Assembly: GCA_905216195.1 (NCBI GenBank)
Contig: CAJMSX010000097.1
Span: 1-5,087 of the forward strand
Length of the DNA stretch: 5,087 nucleotides
Source: an uncultured bacterium
Lineage (GTDB): Bacteria > Bacteroidota > Bacteroidia > Bacteroidales > Marinifilaceae
Reading direction: 5' to 3'
Made by a program: the position numbers and the translations under genes. The notes beneath the pieces are model-generated. The model was not told the DNA's origin, made no database searches, and saw only the letters and a program-made list of their open reading frames with translations. The first letter of the stretch is position 1, and every line of letters begins with the position of its first letter. Shown here one piece after another: positions 1-5,087 of the stretch.

Positions 1-741
1 ATCGTATGCCAGGTGAATATGAGGCGGTAATTCGGTCTCGACTTCCCGCGCCAACCCCATCTGATGTCCCACATGCGTCAACCAGGCCTGCTTCACCTTC
101 AATGTCCGGGCCACTTCCACGGCTTGAGCCAAGGTGAAATGAGACAAATGACTTTCTTTTCGTAAAGCGTTTATAACCAAATATTCGATACCGTCCAGTT
201 TTTCCATGGAATTTTCCGGAATAGCGTTGGCATCCGTCAGGTAAGCGAAATTTCCGATACGAAAGCCCGTAACCGGTAATTTATGATGCATTACCGGGAT
301 AGGTATGATTTCAATTTCATCGATTTGAAAGGGGCGATGACCGATCACGTGCATATTGATTTCCGGTACGCCGGGGTAACGATATTCGGAAAAAGCATAG
401 GAATAGTCTTTAAAAACCACCTCTTTGGTCCTCAAATTCGCATATACGTCTATAGGTCCGTGTTTTACCCAGTTGAAAGCCCTGACATCGTCCAAGCCGC
501 CGATGTGGTCTTTGTGTTCGTGGGTTAATAAAATAGCCCGGATATCTCTCACTCCCGCCCGTAACATCTGATACCGAAAATCCGGTCCGGCATCGATAAC
601 GATATTTTTCCCGTCGATTTCCAATAAAGCCGAACATCTCAATCTTTTATCCCGCTTATCGGAGGAAGCACACACCTCACAATCGCAGGCAATAACCGGT
701 ATTCCCTGGGAAGTTCCGCTGCCTAAAACCGTTAATTTCAT
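1..741 (-). CDS. MBL-fold metallo-hydrolase, PhnP-like (3' end cut by window edge)
   Basis: This minus-strand gene starts at the ATG at 741 and runs open for 247 codons to the left edge without a stop, so its last few residues lie outside the window. The N-terminus MKLTVLGSGTSQGIPV is the first strand and glycine loop of the metallo-beta-lactamase fold. The signature HEHKDH (residues 74-79: H74, H76, D78, H79) binds the two catalytic metals, with H152 or H153, D170 and H223 as likely further ligands. Cysteines C19, C21 and C24 plus H226 match the spacing of the extra structural zinc site in PhnP-type cyclic phosphodiesterases. The family hydrolyses phosphodiester or related bonds in the cytoplasm. 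Many Bacteroidota carry such a protein outside any phosphonate operon, so the substrate here is unknown and no phosphonate role is claimed. Family is secure; function is not. It is transcribed from its own promoter, separately from the catalase unit upstream. Confidence 0.9.
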   Translation of the reverse strand, partial: MKLTVLGSGTSQGIPVIACDCEVCASSDKRDKRLRCSALLEIDGKNIVIDAGPDFRYQMLRAGVRDIRAILLTHEHKDHIGGLDDVRAFNWVKHGPIDVYANLRTKEVVFKDYSYAFSEYRYPGVPEINMHVIGHRPFQIDEIEIIPIPVMHHKLPVTGFRIGNFAYLTDANAIPENSMEKLDGIEYLVINALRKESHLSHFTLAQAVEVARTLKVKQAWLTHVGHQMGLAREVETELPPHIHLAYD

Positions 742-768
742 AGTTATAATCCGCTTTGATTAAGATAA

Positions 769-799
769 CAAAGGTAATAAAAAAGGGGAGATTAACCAA
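769..799 (-). promoter_or_regulatory. Bacteroides-type promoter for the MBL hydrolase
   Basis: On the minus strand TACCTTTG (776-769) is a perfect match to the Bacteroidota -7 element TAnnTTTG. TTG at 799-797 lies 20 bases upstream, as expected for the -33 element. The -7 box ends 27 bases before the ATG at 741, which leaves a short leader. This match also supports the start codon chosen. The assignment rests on consensus matching only. Confidence 0.65.
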
Positions 800-851
800 T
801 CGCTTTACCCTTTAAATTCCCCTGAAAGCCCTTCCCGGTTCATCCTATGAA

Positions 852-894
852 AAAGAGCGTCGGCATTCCTTATTTCAGATGACCGACGCCCTTT
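852..894 (-). terminator. Intrinsic terminator of the repressor-catalase transcript
   Basis: Arms 852-863 (AAAGAGCGTCGG) and 883-894 (CCGACGCCCTTT) pair over 12 positions with one mismatch, around a 19-base loop. Read on the minus strand, the structure begins 18 bases after the catalase stop and its 3' arm runs into CTCTTTTTC, a U-rich tail. The plus strand also shows a T-run after the stem, so it could terminate in both directions, but no plus-strand gene enters from the left. Confidence 0.75.
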
Positions 895-912
895 GTTTTT
901 TCGCGTATTTTT

Positions 913-2412
913 TTATTTGTTTCTGGGATCCCAGGCCGGATGAGCCGGATCTTCCGCTTTCAAAGCTTCATCGAAAGAAATTCCCAATGCCTCGGCCACA
1001 CCCCGGCCGTACGCTTGGTCGGCATACGAGCAATTCCGCACATGACGCTGTTTGATAAACAACTCCGCATTTCCCATCGCCCGGGCGGTATTCCCGAACA
1101 AAGCCTGTTGTTGTCCCGGGGTCATCAGGCGAAAAAGCAAGCCCGGCTGGGTAAAATAATCCCGGTCGTATTCGCGCTCTTCGTAATTGAATACATCACC
1201 CGTCGATTTCAAGGGCGGTTCCTTTTTGGCCGGATCGTCCTGCCATTCTCCGTAACTATTGGGCTCATATCCTTTAGCAGCACCGTAATTACCATCCGTC
1301 CGCATCATGCCGTCGCGGTGGAAAGCATGGAAGGGGCAACGCGGCCGATTCACCGGAATTTCGTTGTGGTTTACTCCCAAACGGTAACGTTGGGCATCTC
1401 CATAGGAAAACAAGCGTCCCTGTAACATCTTGTCCGGTGAAAAACCGATGCCTTCTACGACATTCAGGGGATTGAAGGCAGATTGTTCCACCTCAGCATA
1501 GTAATTTTCCGGGTTGCGGTTCAATTCGAGGATACCGACATCCTGCAACGGAAAATCTTTGTGGTACCACACCTTCGTCAAGTCAAACGGATTGATGGAG
1601 TAAGTACGGGCCTGCTCTTCGGTCATCAACTGTATCCGCATCTTCCAACGCGGGAAATCTCCCCTTTCGATGGCCTCATAAAGATCTCTTTGATGGGATT
1701 CCCGGTCGCGGGCCACGATAGCTTCTGCCTCCGCATCGGTCAGATTCCGAATCCCCTGTAGCGTTTCCAGATGAAATTTTACCCATATCCGCTCGTTATT
1801 TTTGTTGTAGAAACTATAGGTGTGACTACCGAAACCGTGCATGTAGCGGTACGAAGCCGGAATTCCCCGGTCGCTCATGGTAATGGTTACCTGATGCAAA
1901 GCTTCGGGAAGCAGCGTCCAGAAATCCCAATTGTTGTTCGCACTGCGCATGTTGGTACGCGGATCACGTTTCACCGCATGATTCAGGTCCGGGAACTTCA
2001 GGGGATCGCGCAGGAAAAAGACCGGCGTATTGTTGCCCACCAGATCCCAATTGCCTTCATCCGTATAAAACTTCATCGCAAACCCTCGGATATCCCGTTC
2101 CGCATCGGCAGCCCCGCGCTCGCCGGCTACTGTGGAAAAACGGACGAAGCAATCCGTTTTCTTGCCTATTTCAGCAAAAACCGAAGCACGGGTATATTTC
2201 GTAATGTCATGGGTAACTGTAAAAGTACCGTAAGCTCCGGAGCCTTTGGCATGCATACGCCGTTCCGGAATCACTTCCCGGTCGAAATGGGCGAGTTTTT
2301 CCATAAACCAGGGATCCTGCAAAACGGCCGGGCCGCCTACGCCCGCCGTCTGTATGTTTTGGTTATCCGCTATAGGGCGGCCGTTTTCCGATGTCAGTCT
2401 TTTCTTTTCCAT
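913..2412 (-). CDS. katA: Monofunctional haem catalase, small-subunit clade 3
   Basis: The 499-residue product is a cytoplasmic haem b catalase that converts hydrogen peroxide to water and oxygen. The N-terminus (LTSENGRPIADNQN, residues 7-20) is the usual clade-3 opening and supports the ATG at 2412. H54 in RRMHAKGSGAYGTF is the distal catalytic histidine, N127 in LVGNNTPVFF the distal asparagine, and Y337 in RLFSYGDAQRYRLG the proximal haem ligand. Spacing between these residues equals that in bovine catalase. Length near 500 residues and absence of a C-terminal flavodoxin-like domain fit the small-subunit class. The gene lies downstream of, and overlaps by 50 bases in another frame, the Fur/PerR-type repressor gene, so the two are almost certainly one transcript. 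No Shine-Dalgarno site and no separate promoter are evident before 2412, so translation may be coupled to the upstream gene. Induction by peroxide through that repressor is inferred from gene order. Confidence 0.97.
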   Translation of the reverse strand: MEKKRLTSENGRPIADNQNIQTAGVGGPAVLQDPWFMEKLAHFDREVIPERRMHAKGSGAYGTFTVTHDITKYTRASVFAEIGKKTDCFVRFSTVAGERGAADAERDIRGFAMKFYTDEGNWDLVGNNTPVFFLRDPLKFPDLNHAVKRDPRTNMRSANNNWDFWTLLPEALHQVTITMSDRGIPASYRYMHGFGSHTYSFYNKNNERIWVKFHLETLQGIRNLTDAEAEAIVARDRESHQRDLYEAIERGDFPRWKMRIQLMTEEQARTYSINPFDLTKVWYHKDFPLQDVGILELNRNPENYYAEVEQSAFNPLNVVEGIGFSPDKMLQGRLFSYGDAQRYRLGVNHNEIPVNRPRCPFHAFHRDGMMRTDGNYGAAKGYEPNSYGEWQDDPAKKEPPLKSTGDVFNYEEREYDRDYFTQPGLLFRLMTPGQQQALFGNTARAMGNAELFIKQRHVRNCSYADQAYGRGVAEALGISFDEALKAEDPAHPAWDPRNK

Positions 2413-2818
2413 CTTGGTTTGTATTAAGTTTGGTTATTATATGTATGGAAATCCGGTCGATTTCCTCATGGACGGGAATCTTTGCCGTCAAACGTTGACG
2501 GATCATTTCCGTCAACTGATCGTCTTCCAGGTCTTTAATCGTATCCTCAGCCGTAAAAATATGGTGATGGTCTCCAACGCGGATATCAAAAATCGTTTTA
2601 CCAGAAGGATCGATAAACTTCGAAAGTAGTCCAACCTGATAAAATGAATCCACAATACGATATACGGTTGAAACCGTCATATCCGCATTCCGCATTTTTA
2701 CTCGGGCAATTAATTCATCTATGGAACTGTGTCCGAGTTCCTGCATGATTTCATAAATCAGTTTACGCTGAGGAGTTACCTTTAGACCCGCTGCTTTAAT
2801 CTTATTTTGTATGCACAT
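2363..2818 (-). CDS. Fur/PerR-family transcriptional repressor lacking the zinc-binding cysteines
   Basis: The 151-residue product is a Fur-family winged-helix regulator. The N-terminal DNA-binding part shows the signature GLKVTPQRKLIYEIM (11-25), H30 at the usual HPTxD position, and the recognition helix region TVSTVYRIVDSF (48-59). The dimerisation and metal part has D78, H84, H86 and D96 at positions corresponding to the PerR regulatory metal ligands, with H30 as the fifth. The two CxxC pairs that hold structural zinc in most Fur proteins are absent: T89 and D92 stand in the first site, and the only cysteine is C2. The start at 2818 was chosen over an in-frame ATG at 2878 because the family alignment starts here, GGTGGAAA lies just upstream, and the longer form would be translated through the predicted promoter. 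The C-terminal 20 residues or so (132-151) are polar, look non-conserved and overlap the start of katA. A peroxide-sensing (PerR) role is inferred from the catalase downstream; iron or another metal sensing is possible. Confidence 0.88.
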   Translation of the reverse strand: MCIQNKIKAAGLKVTPQRKLIYEIMQELGHSSIDELIARVKMRNADMTVSTVYRIVDSFYQVGLLSKFIDPSGKTIFDIRVGDHHHIFTAEDTIKDLEDDQLTEMIRQRLTAKIPVHEEIDRISIHIITKLNTNQDGKEKTDIGKRPPYSG

Positions 2819-2836
2819 TTTCCACCGTTTTACGTA

Positions 2837-2868
2837 CAAATTAAATAATAATAATTTGCATTTGCAAA
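2837..2868 (-). promoter_or_regulatory. Promoter of the repressor-catalase operon
   Basis: On the minus strand TTTG (2868-2865) is followed after exactly 20 bases by TTAATTTG (2844-2837), which differs from the TAnnTTTG -7 consensus at one base. The -7 box ends 18 bases before the ATG at 2818, giving a leader of roughly a dozen bases that contains GGTGGAAA as a candidate ribosome binding site. It sits inside the reading frame of the longer alternative repressor start and is the main argument against that start. Confidence 0.6.
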
Positions 2869-2869
2869 T
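2837..2869. repeat. Overlapping inverted repeats, candidate repressor operator
   Basis: Two perfect inverted repeats overlap in this AT-rich stretch. One is CAAATTA-N8-TAATTTG (2837-2843 and 2852-2858). The other is ATTTGC-N4-GCAAAT (2854-2859 and 2864-2869). Together they cover both predicted promoter elements, where a dimeric repressor would block transcription. Fur-family operators are AT-rich palindromes, so autoregulation by the gene immediately downstream is a fair inference, although the match to the Bacillus PerR box is only partial. Chance palindromes are common in such AT-rich DNA. Confidence 0.4.
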
Positions 2870-2901
2870 AAATATCATTTATTTTATTTCAACTATTTTT
2901 T

Positions 2902-2932
2902 TCCGGCAGCCGAAGCATGGCAGACTACCGGA
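2902..2932. other. Hairpin in divergent intergenic region, role unknown
   Basis: TCCGGCAG (2902-2909) and CTACCGGA (2925-2932) pair over eight positions with one mismatch, closing a 15-base loop. The patch is clearly more GC-rich than the surrounding intergenic DNA. A T-run precedes it on the plus strand but no U-tract follows it on either strand, so it is not a standard terminator. No credible gene is present here; the short open frames in it are 9 to 11 codons. Confidence 0.3.
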
Positions 2933-2956
2933 GGATACGGGTTATTTTCTGATTTA

Positions 2957-2995
2957 AAAAGAGGATATTCAACGGATTTTGAAATTCCCTCTTTT
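2957..2995. other. Two-part hairpin upstream of the methyltransferase gene
   Basis: AAAAGAGG (2957-2964) pairs with CCTCTTTT (2988-2995), and inside it TTCAA (2968-2972) pairs with TTGAA (2979-2983) around a 6-base loop. On the minus strand the structure ends in a run of five U. It might be a weak terminator for minus-strand transcription, but no gene is seen that would need it. It lies upstream of the predicted methyltransferase promoter and so would not be in that mRNA. Confidence 0.35.
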
Positions 2996-3001
2996 AAAAA
3001 T

Positions 3002-3032
3002 TATGAACTTTATAAACTCTTTTCTACTTTTG
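3002..3032 (+). promoter_or_regulatory. Bacteroides-type promoter for the SAM methyltransferase
   Basis: TACTTTTG at 3025-3032 is a perfect TAnnTTTG -7 element. The -33 position holds only TATG (3002-3005, 19-base spacer), a weak match. The start codon at 3049 follows after 16 bases, so the leader would be about 10 bases long and contain GGAAAG (3035-3040) as a possible ribosome binding site. Confidence 0.55.
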
Positions 3033-3048
3033 CCGGAAAGAACTGAAT

Positions 3049-3750
3049 ATGGGCAGACTGATTCTGATACCGAATGTTTTGGGAGAATGTAATCTCGGAA
3101 GCGTAATTCCGGCAGAAGTATTGGAATGTATAAAGAAAATACGGGTATTCGCCAGTGAAAATCCCAAAAATACCCGGCGTTACCTCAAAAAAATCGATAA
3201 GAACCTTCCATTGGACGAGCTGGTCTTTTTAGAGCTGAACGAACATTCCGACCCGCAGGAGATAGACTCTTTTCTCCCTTATTTAAAAGACAACGATATC
3301 GGTATAATTTCAGAAGCCGGCTGCCCCGGGATAGCCGATCCCGGAGCGGAACTGGTAGCTCTCGCTCATCGGAATCATTATGCGGTCGTGCCTTTGGTGG
3401 GCCCTTCTTCCATTCTTCTGGCCCTGATCGCTTCCGGTTGTAACGGCCAGAATTTTTCTTTCAACGGATATTTGCCGGTTAAACCGCAGGAAAGAAGCTG
3501 GGCACTGAAAAATTTCGAAAGACAATCGGCTCAGGAGCGCCGGACCCAAATCTTTATCGAAACTCCTTACAGGAATCTGAAATTATTCCGGGAGATGCTC
3601 ACCGTACTCTCTCCCCATACCCTACTCTGTATTGCCTGTGATCTCACGACCGAAAAGGAATACATCCGAACCCTGAGCATACAGGAATGGAAACAGCACA
3701 CCCCGGAAATCGATAAAAAACCGGCCATCTTTATTCTACAGGCCCGTTAA
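3049..3750 (+). CDS. SAM-dependent methyltransferase, tetrapyrrole-methylase fold (RsmI-related)
   Basis: The 233-residue product belongs to the tetrapyrrole (corrin/porphyrin) methylase superfamily and is closest in motif order to RsmI, which 2'-O-methylates C1402 of 16S rRNA. Visible motifs are the first strand GRLILIPNVLGE (2-13), the glycine-rich SEAGCPGIADPG (88-99) corresponding to SDAGTPxISDPG in RsmI, VPLVGPSS (114-121), the FNGYLP loop (138-143), ETPYRN (171-176) and LTTEKEYI (199-206) at the place of the RsmI ELTKxxE segment. The N-terminal PTPIGN of RsmI is changed to PNVLGE, and there is no C-terminal helical domain. Bacteroidota often carry such a short RsmI-like protein in addition to RsmI. 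The substrate is therefore uncertain: rRNA is the default guess. The start is supported by the conserved N-terminal strand and by the promoter just upstream. No SAM-synthesis or cobalamin gene is nearby. Confidence 0.85.
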   Translation: MGRLILIPNVLGECNLGSVIPAEVLECIKKIRVFASENPKNTRRYLKKIDKNLPLDELVFLELNEHSDPQEIDSFLPYLKDNDIGIISEAGCPGIADPGAELVALAHRNHYAVVPLVGPSSILLALIASGCNGQNFSFNGYLPVKPQERSWALKNFERQSAQERRTQIFIETPYRNLKLFREMLTVLSPHTLLCIACDLTTEKEYIRTLSIQEWKQHTPEIDKKPAIFILQAR

Positions 3751-3784
3751 AATTATGATAAAATCTTATTAAAAACTAATATTC

Positions 3785-3819
3785 GTTATAAATAGTATAT
3801 ATTTACACCCATTTATAAC
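3785..3819. repeat. Perfect 9-bp inverted repeat between methyltransferase and dipeptidase genes
   Basis: GTTATAAAT (3785-3793) and ATTTATAAC (3811-3819) are exact reverse complements separated by 17 bases. The spacer holds TATATTTA (3798-3805), one base away from the -7 promoter consensus, but no good -33 element lies 19 to 21 bases upstream of it. The repeat is followed by TTTGTTTTT (3822-3830), so a weak AU-stem terminator for the methyltransferase gene is an alternative reading to an operator. No other terminator is seen in this gap. Confidence 0.4.
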
Positions 3820-3842
3820 AATTTGTTTTTAATTACAATTCT

Positions 3843-4916
3843 ATGAAAAGTTTCATTCTTCTTGCCCTGGTAGCTTTGAGTTGTTCCGGTCCGCAAACGG
3901 ACGAACAATGGATGAAAAAAGCCGTAAAAATTCACAGTAGGATCACTTCGATCGATACCCATAACGACACGCCTATGGCCTTTTTAAGTAAGCGAAGACG
4001 GGTGGATATCGGAAAAAAGGACTCTCTGCTTCAGGTCGATCTGGTAAAAATGAAAGAAGGATTGTTAGACGGTACCTTTTTTGCCGCTTTTGTGTGGCAA
4101 AGTCCCCGGACGGATTCGATTTACCCTATCGTAACGGCCCGGACCTTCCGCACGATCGATTCGATATACGCACAAGTCGGGAGAAACCCGGATCAGGCCG
4201 GTATCGCTACAAAGCCCGACGATCTGCTGCGTTTGAAAAAAGCCGGGAAAAGAGCCATATACATTGGTATAGAAAACGGCTTTGCTATCGGTAAAGACCT
4301 GGCGAATATCAAACGGTTCAGGGACCGGGGAGTCAATTACATTACCTTGAGTCATACGCGTAATAACGACATTTGCGATTCTTCTACGGACACCATCGCG
4401 GAGCATAACGGATTGAGCGACTTCGGACGGGGAGTCGTACGGGAAATGAACCGTTGCGGAGTCATGGTAGATGTTTCTCATATTTCGGAAAAAGCTTTCT
4501 ACGATGTATTGGAAGAAACCAAGGTACCGGTTATCGCTTCCCATTCTTCCGTAAAAGCCCTGTGTAATCATCCCCGCAACCTCACGGATCAACAACTCCT
4601 GGCCCTTAAAAAGAACGGGGGAGTGATTCAGATCGCTGTATTCCGGACCTATCTGAAAGAAAACGGACAAGCCGGCGTAAAAGACGTAGCCGATCATATC
4701 GACTATGCCGTCAAACTGGTCGGAATCGATCATGTCGGCATCGGAACTGATTTTGACGGAGGCGGCGGTGTAAAAGATTGCGACGACGCTTCCCAACTCA
4801 AAAATATAACGGTGGAATTATTGAAAAGAGGGTATACGGAAGAAGAACTGGCCAAAATCTGGAGCCTGAATTTCCTGCGTGTTATGCGTGAAGTTCAACA
4901 GGCTGCTCAGGTTTAA
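3843..4916 (+). CDS. Membrane dipeptidase, peptidase family M19, predicted lipoprotein
   Basis: The 357-residue product is a zinc dipeptidase of the renal dipeptidase family, which cleaves dipeptides and can accept D-residues at the C-terminal position. Residues 1-14 form a short lipoprotein signal (hydrophobic core FILLALVAL, then S-C14), and the sequence after C14 is SGPQTDEQ. The polar and acidic residues there resemble the export signal that places Bacteroidota lipoproteins on the cell surface. Binuclear zinc ligands are visible in order: H40 and D42 (IDTHNDTP), the bridging E144 (GIENG), H213 (VDVSHIS), H234 (ASHSS) and the acidic D303 (GTDFDGG). Length is normal for bacterial members. 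Likely roles are nutrient peptide use or turnover of peptidoglycan-derived dipeptides outside the cytoplasm; the neighbours do not decide between these. The start is set by the signal peptide. The gene could be co-transcribed with the methyltransferase 92 bases upstream or have its own promoter in that gap. Confidence 0.95.
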   Translation: MKSFILLALVALSCSGPQTDEQWMKKAVKIHSRITSIDTHNDTPMAFLSKRRRVDIGKKDSLLQVDLVKMKEGLLDGTFFAAFVWQSPRTDSIYPIVTARTFRTIDSIYAQVGRNPDQAGIATKPDDLLRLKKAGKRAIYIGIENGFAIGKDLANIKRFRDRGVNYITLSHTRNNDICDSSTDTIAEHNGLSDFGRGVVREMNRCGVMVDVSHISEKAFYDVLEETKVPVIASHSSVKALCNHPRNLTDQQLLALKKNGGVIQIAVFRTYLKENGQAGVKDVADHIDYAVKLVGIDHVGIGTDFDGGGGVKDCDDASQLKNITVELLKRGYTEEELAKIWSLNFLRVMREVQQAAQV

Positions 4917-4920
4917 TCTT

Positions 4921-4939
4921 TTCCCGAAGGGAATTTTTT
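4921..4939 (+). terminator. Intrinsic terminator of the dipeptidase gene
   Basis: TTCCC (4921-4925) and GGGAA (4929-4933) form a compact 5-bp stem with a 3-base loop, directly followed by six T. It begins four bases after the stop codon. The stem is short, but its position and the T-tract fit an intrinsic terminator. Confidence 0.6.
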
Positions 4940-4985
4940 CCGGACATGGAAAATCCTCTCTTATCGGCCGGTTTTCCGGAAAAAA
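4934..4985. repeat. 10-bp inverted repeat downstream of the dipeptidase terminator
   Basis: TTTTTTCCGG (4934-4943) and CCGGAAAAAA (4976-4985) are exact reverse complements with 32 bases between them. An alternative pairing, GGAAAA (4948-4953) with TTTTCC (4972-4977), lies inside and would compete for the right arm. The left arm re-uses the T-tract of the preceding terminator. It may protect the 3' end or act as a backup terminator; no function can be assigned from sequence alone. Confidence 0.4.
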
Positions 4986-4993
4986 AGAAGGTG

Positions 4994-5028
4994 AAAAATA
5001 AAACGAGGGTGGAAAACCTCCACCCTCG
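4994..5028 (-). terminator. Intrinsic terminator for a minus-strand gene to the right
   Basis: CGAGGGTGG (5004-5012) and CCACCCTCG (5020-5028) form a perfect 9-bp GC-rich stem with a 7-base loop. On the minus strand it is followed by TTTTATTTTTC, a good U-tract. On the plus strand it is followed by CCCAACGG, so termination is predicted for leftward transcription. A gene converging on the dipeptidase must therefore end near or beyond 5056. Confidence 0.75.
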
Positions 5029-5055
5029 CCCAACGGTTTAAAAATTACTGACCCT

Positions 5056-5087
5056 TTATAAGAAACGTTGGTATGGTATTTTATTTC
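5056..5087 (-). CDS. Possible C-terminal end of a gene entering from the right edge
   Basis: The terminator at 4994-5028 needs an upstream minus-strand gene. One minus frame reads NKIPYQRFL and stops at TAA (5058-5056), 27 bases before the hairpin stem, a natural spacing for a gene end. The other frames either stop at once (5083-5081) and then again after 12 codons, or stay open through the hairpin, which is unlikely for a real gene. Only nine residues are visible, so no family can be named, and the gene may instead end at 5081 or outside the window. Confidence 0.3.
   Translation of the reverse strand, partial: NKIPYQRFL

Noticed and set aside
283..637. Short open frames on both strands inside the MBL hydrolase gene
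   Set aside because: The frame from 741 leftwards carries the full set of metal-binding motifs; these are shadows of it.
742..840. Search for a small gene or RNA between the MBL gene and the catalase terminator
   Set aside because: Apart from the promoter at 769-799 nothing is visible: no conserved structure and no convincing open frame.
1771..2427. Long open frame antisense to the catalase gene (218 codons), with others at 940-1425, 1483-1761 and 2246-2629
   Set aside because: They lie opposite a clearly conserved catalase (the last also opposite the repressor), resemble no family I recognise, and are explained by codon bias of the true genes.
2819..2878. Longer repressor start at 2878, adding 20 residues
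   Set aside because: The extension is Lys/Leu/Phe-rich from AT-rich DNA, covers the predicted promoter, and precedes the point where Fur-family similarity begins.
3310..3549. 79-codon minus-strand open frame within the methyltransferase gene
   Set aside because: It runs antisense across the conserved SAM-binding motifs and has no features of its own.
3798..3805. TATATTTA as a dipeptidase promoter
   Set aside because: One mismatch in the -7 box and no TTTG-like -33 element at the proper distance; kept only as context for the inverted repeat.
4065..4796. 243-codon minus-strand open frame inside the dipeptidase gene, and a 66-codon plus frame at 4094-4294
   Set aside because: Both overlap the M19 catalytic region in other frames and show no recognisable domain or start signals.
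4818..5033. 71-codon minus-strand open frame across the end of the dipeptidase gene and the downstream hairpins
   Set aside because: It translates straight through the terminator hairpins into low-complexity Phe/Pro/Gly-rich sequence and needs a non-ATG start.

Overview
The window looks like an ordinary chromosomal stretch from a Bacteroidota species, most likely order Bacteroidales. The evidence is promoters of the Bacteroides type (TTG/TTTG, 20 bases, then TAnnTTTG-like elements), weak Shine-Dalgarno sites, AT-rich intergenic DNA between moderate-GC genes, and protein sequences that read like this group. Genus cannot be fixed from the sequence. No IS element, integrase, tRNA, rRNA or CRISPR array is visible.

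Layout from left to right. Positions 1-741, minus strand: a nearly complete metallo-beta-lactamase-fold hydrolase of the PhnP type, cut by the left edge, with its own promoter at 769-799. Positions 852-894: a hairpin terminator for the next transcript. Positions 913-2818, minus strand: a two-gene peroxide-defence unit in which a small Fur/PerR-type repressor lies immediately upstream of, and overlaps by 50 bases, a clade-3 haem catalase (katA type). A promoter with superimposed inverted repeats precedes the repressor at 2837-2869. Positions 2879-3048: a non-coding divergent region with two hairpins of unknown role and a promoter for the next gene. Positions 3049-3750, plus strand: a tetrapyrrole-methylase-fold SAM methyltransferase related to RsmI. 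Positions 3751-3842: an AT-rich gap with a perfect 9-bp inverted repeat. Positions 3843-4916, plus strand: a predicted lipoprotein dipeptidase of peptidase family M19. Positions 4917-5087: a terminator hairpin, a longer competing inverted repeat, and a strong hairpin whose U-tract lies on the minus strand, implying that an unseen minus-strand gene ends just inside or beyond the right edge.

The only clear functional partnership is the repressor-catalase pair. By analogy with PerR, the repressor would sense peroxide through a bound metal and control its own operon, including the catalase. The other three genes look like independent housekeeping functions. I did not find a convincing undescribed system. 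The points most worth a second look are the loss of all structural-zinc cysteines in the Fur-family repressor, its out-of-frame overlap with katA, and the inverted repeats in its promoter.
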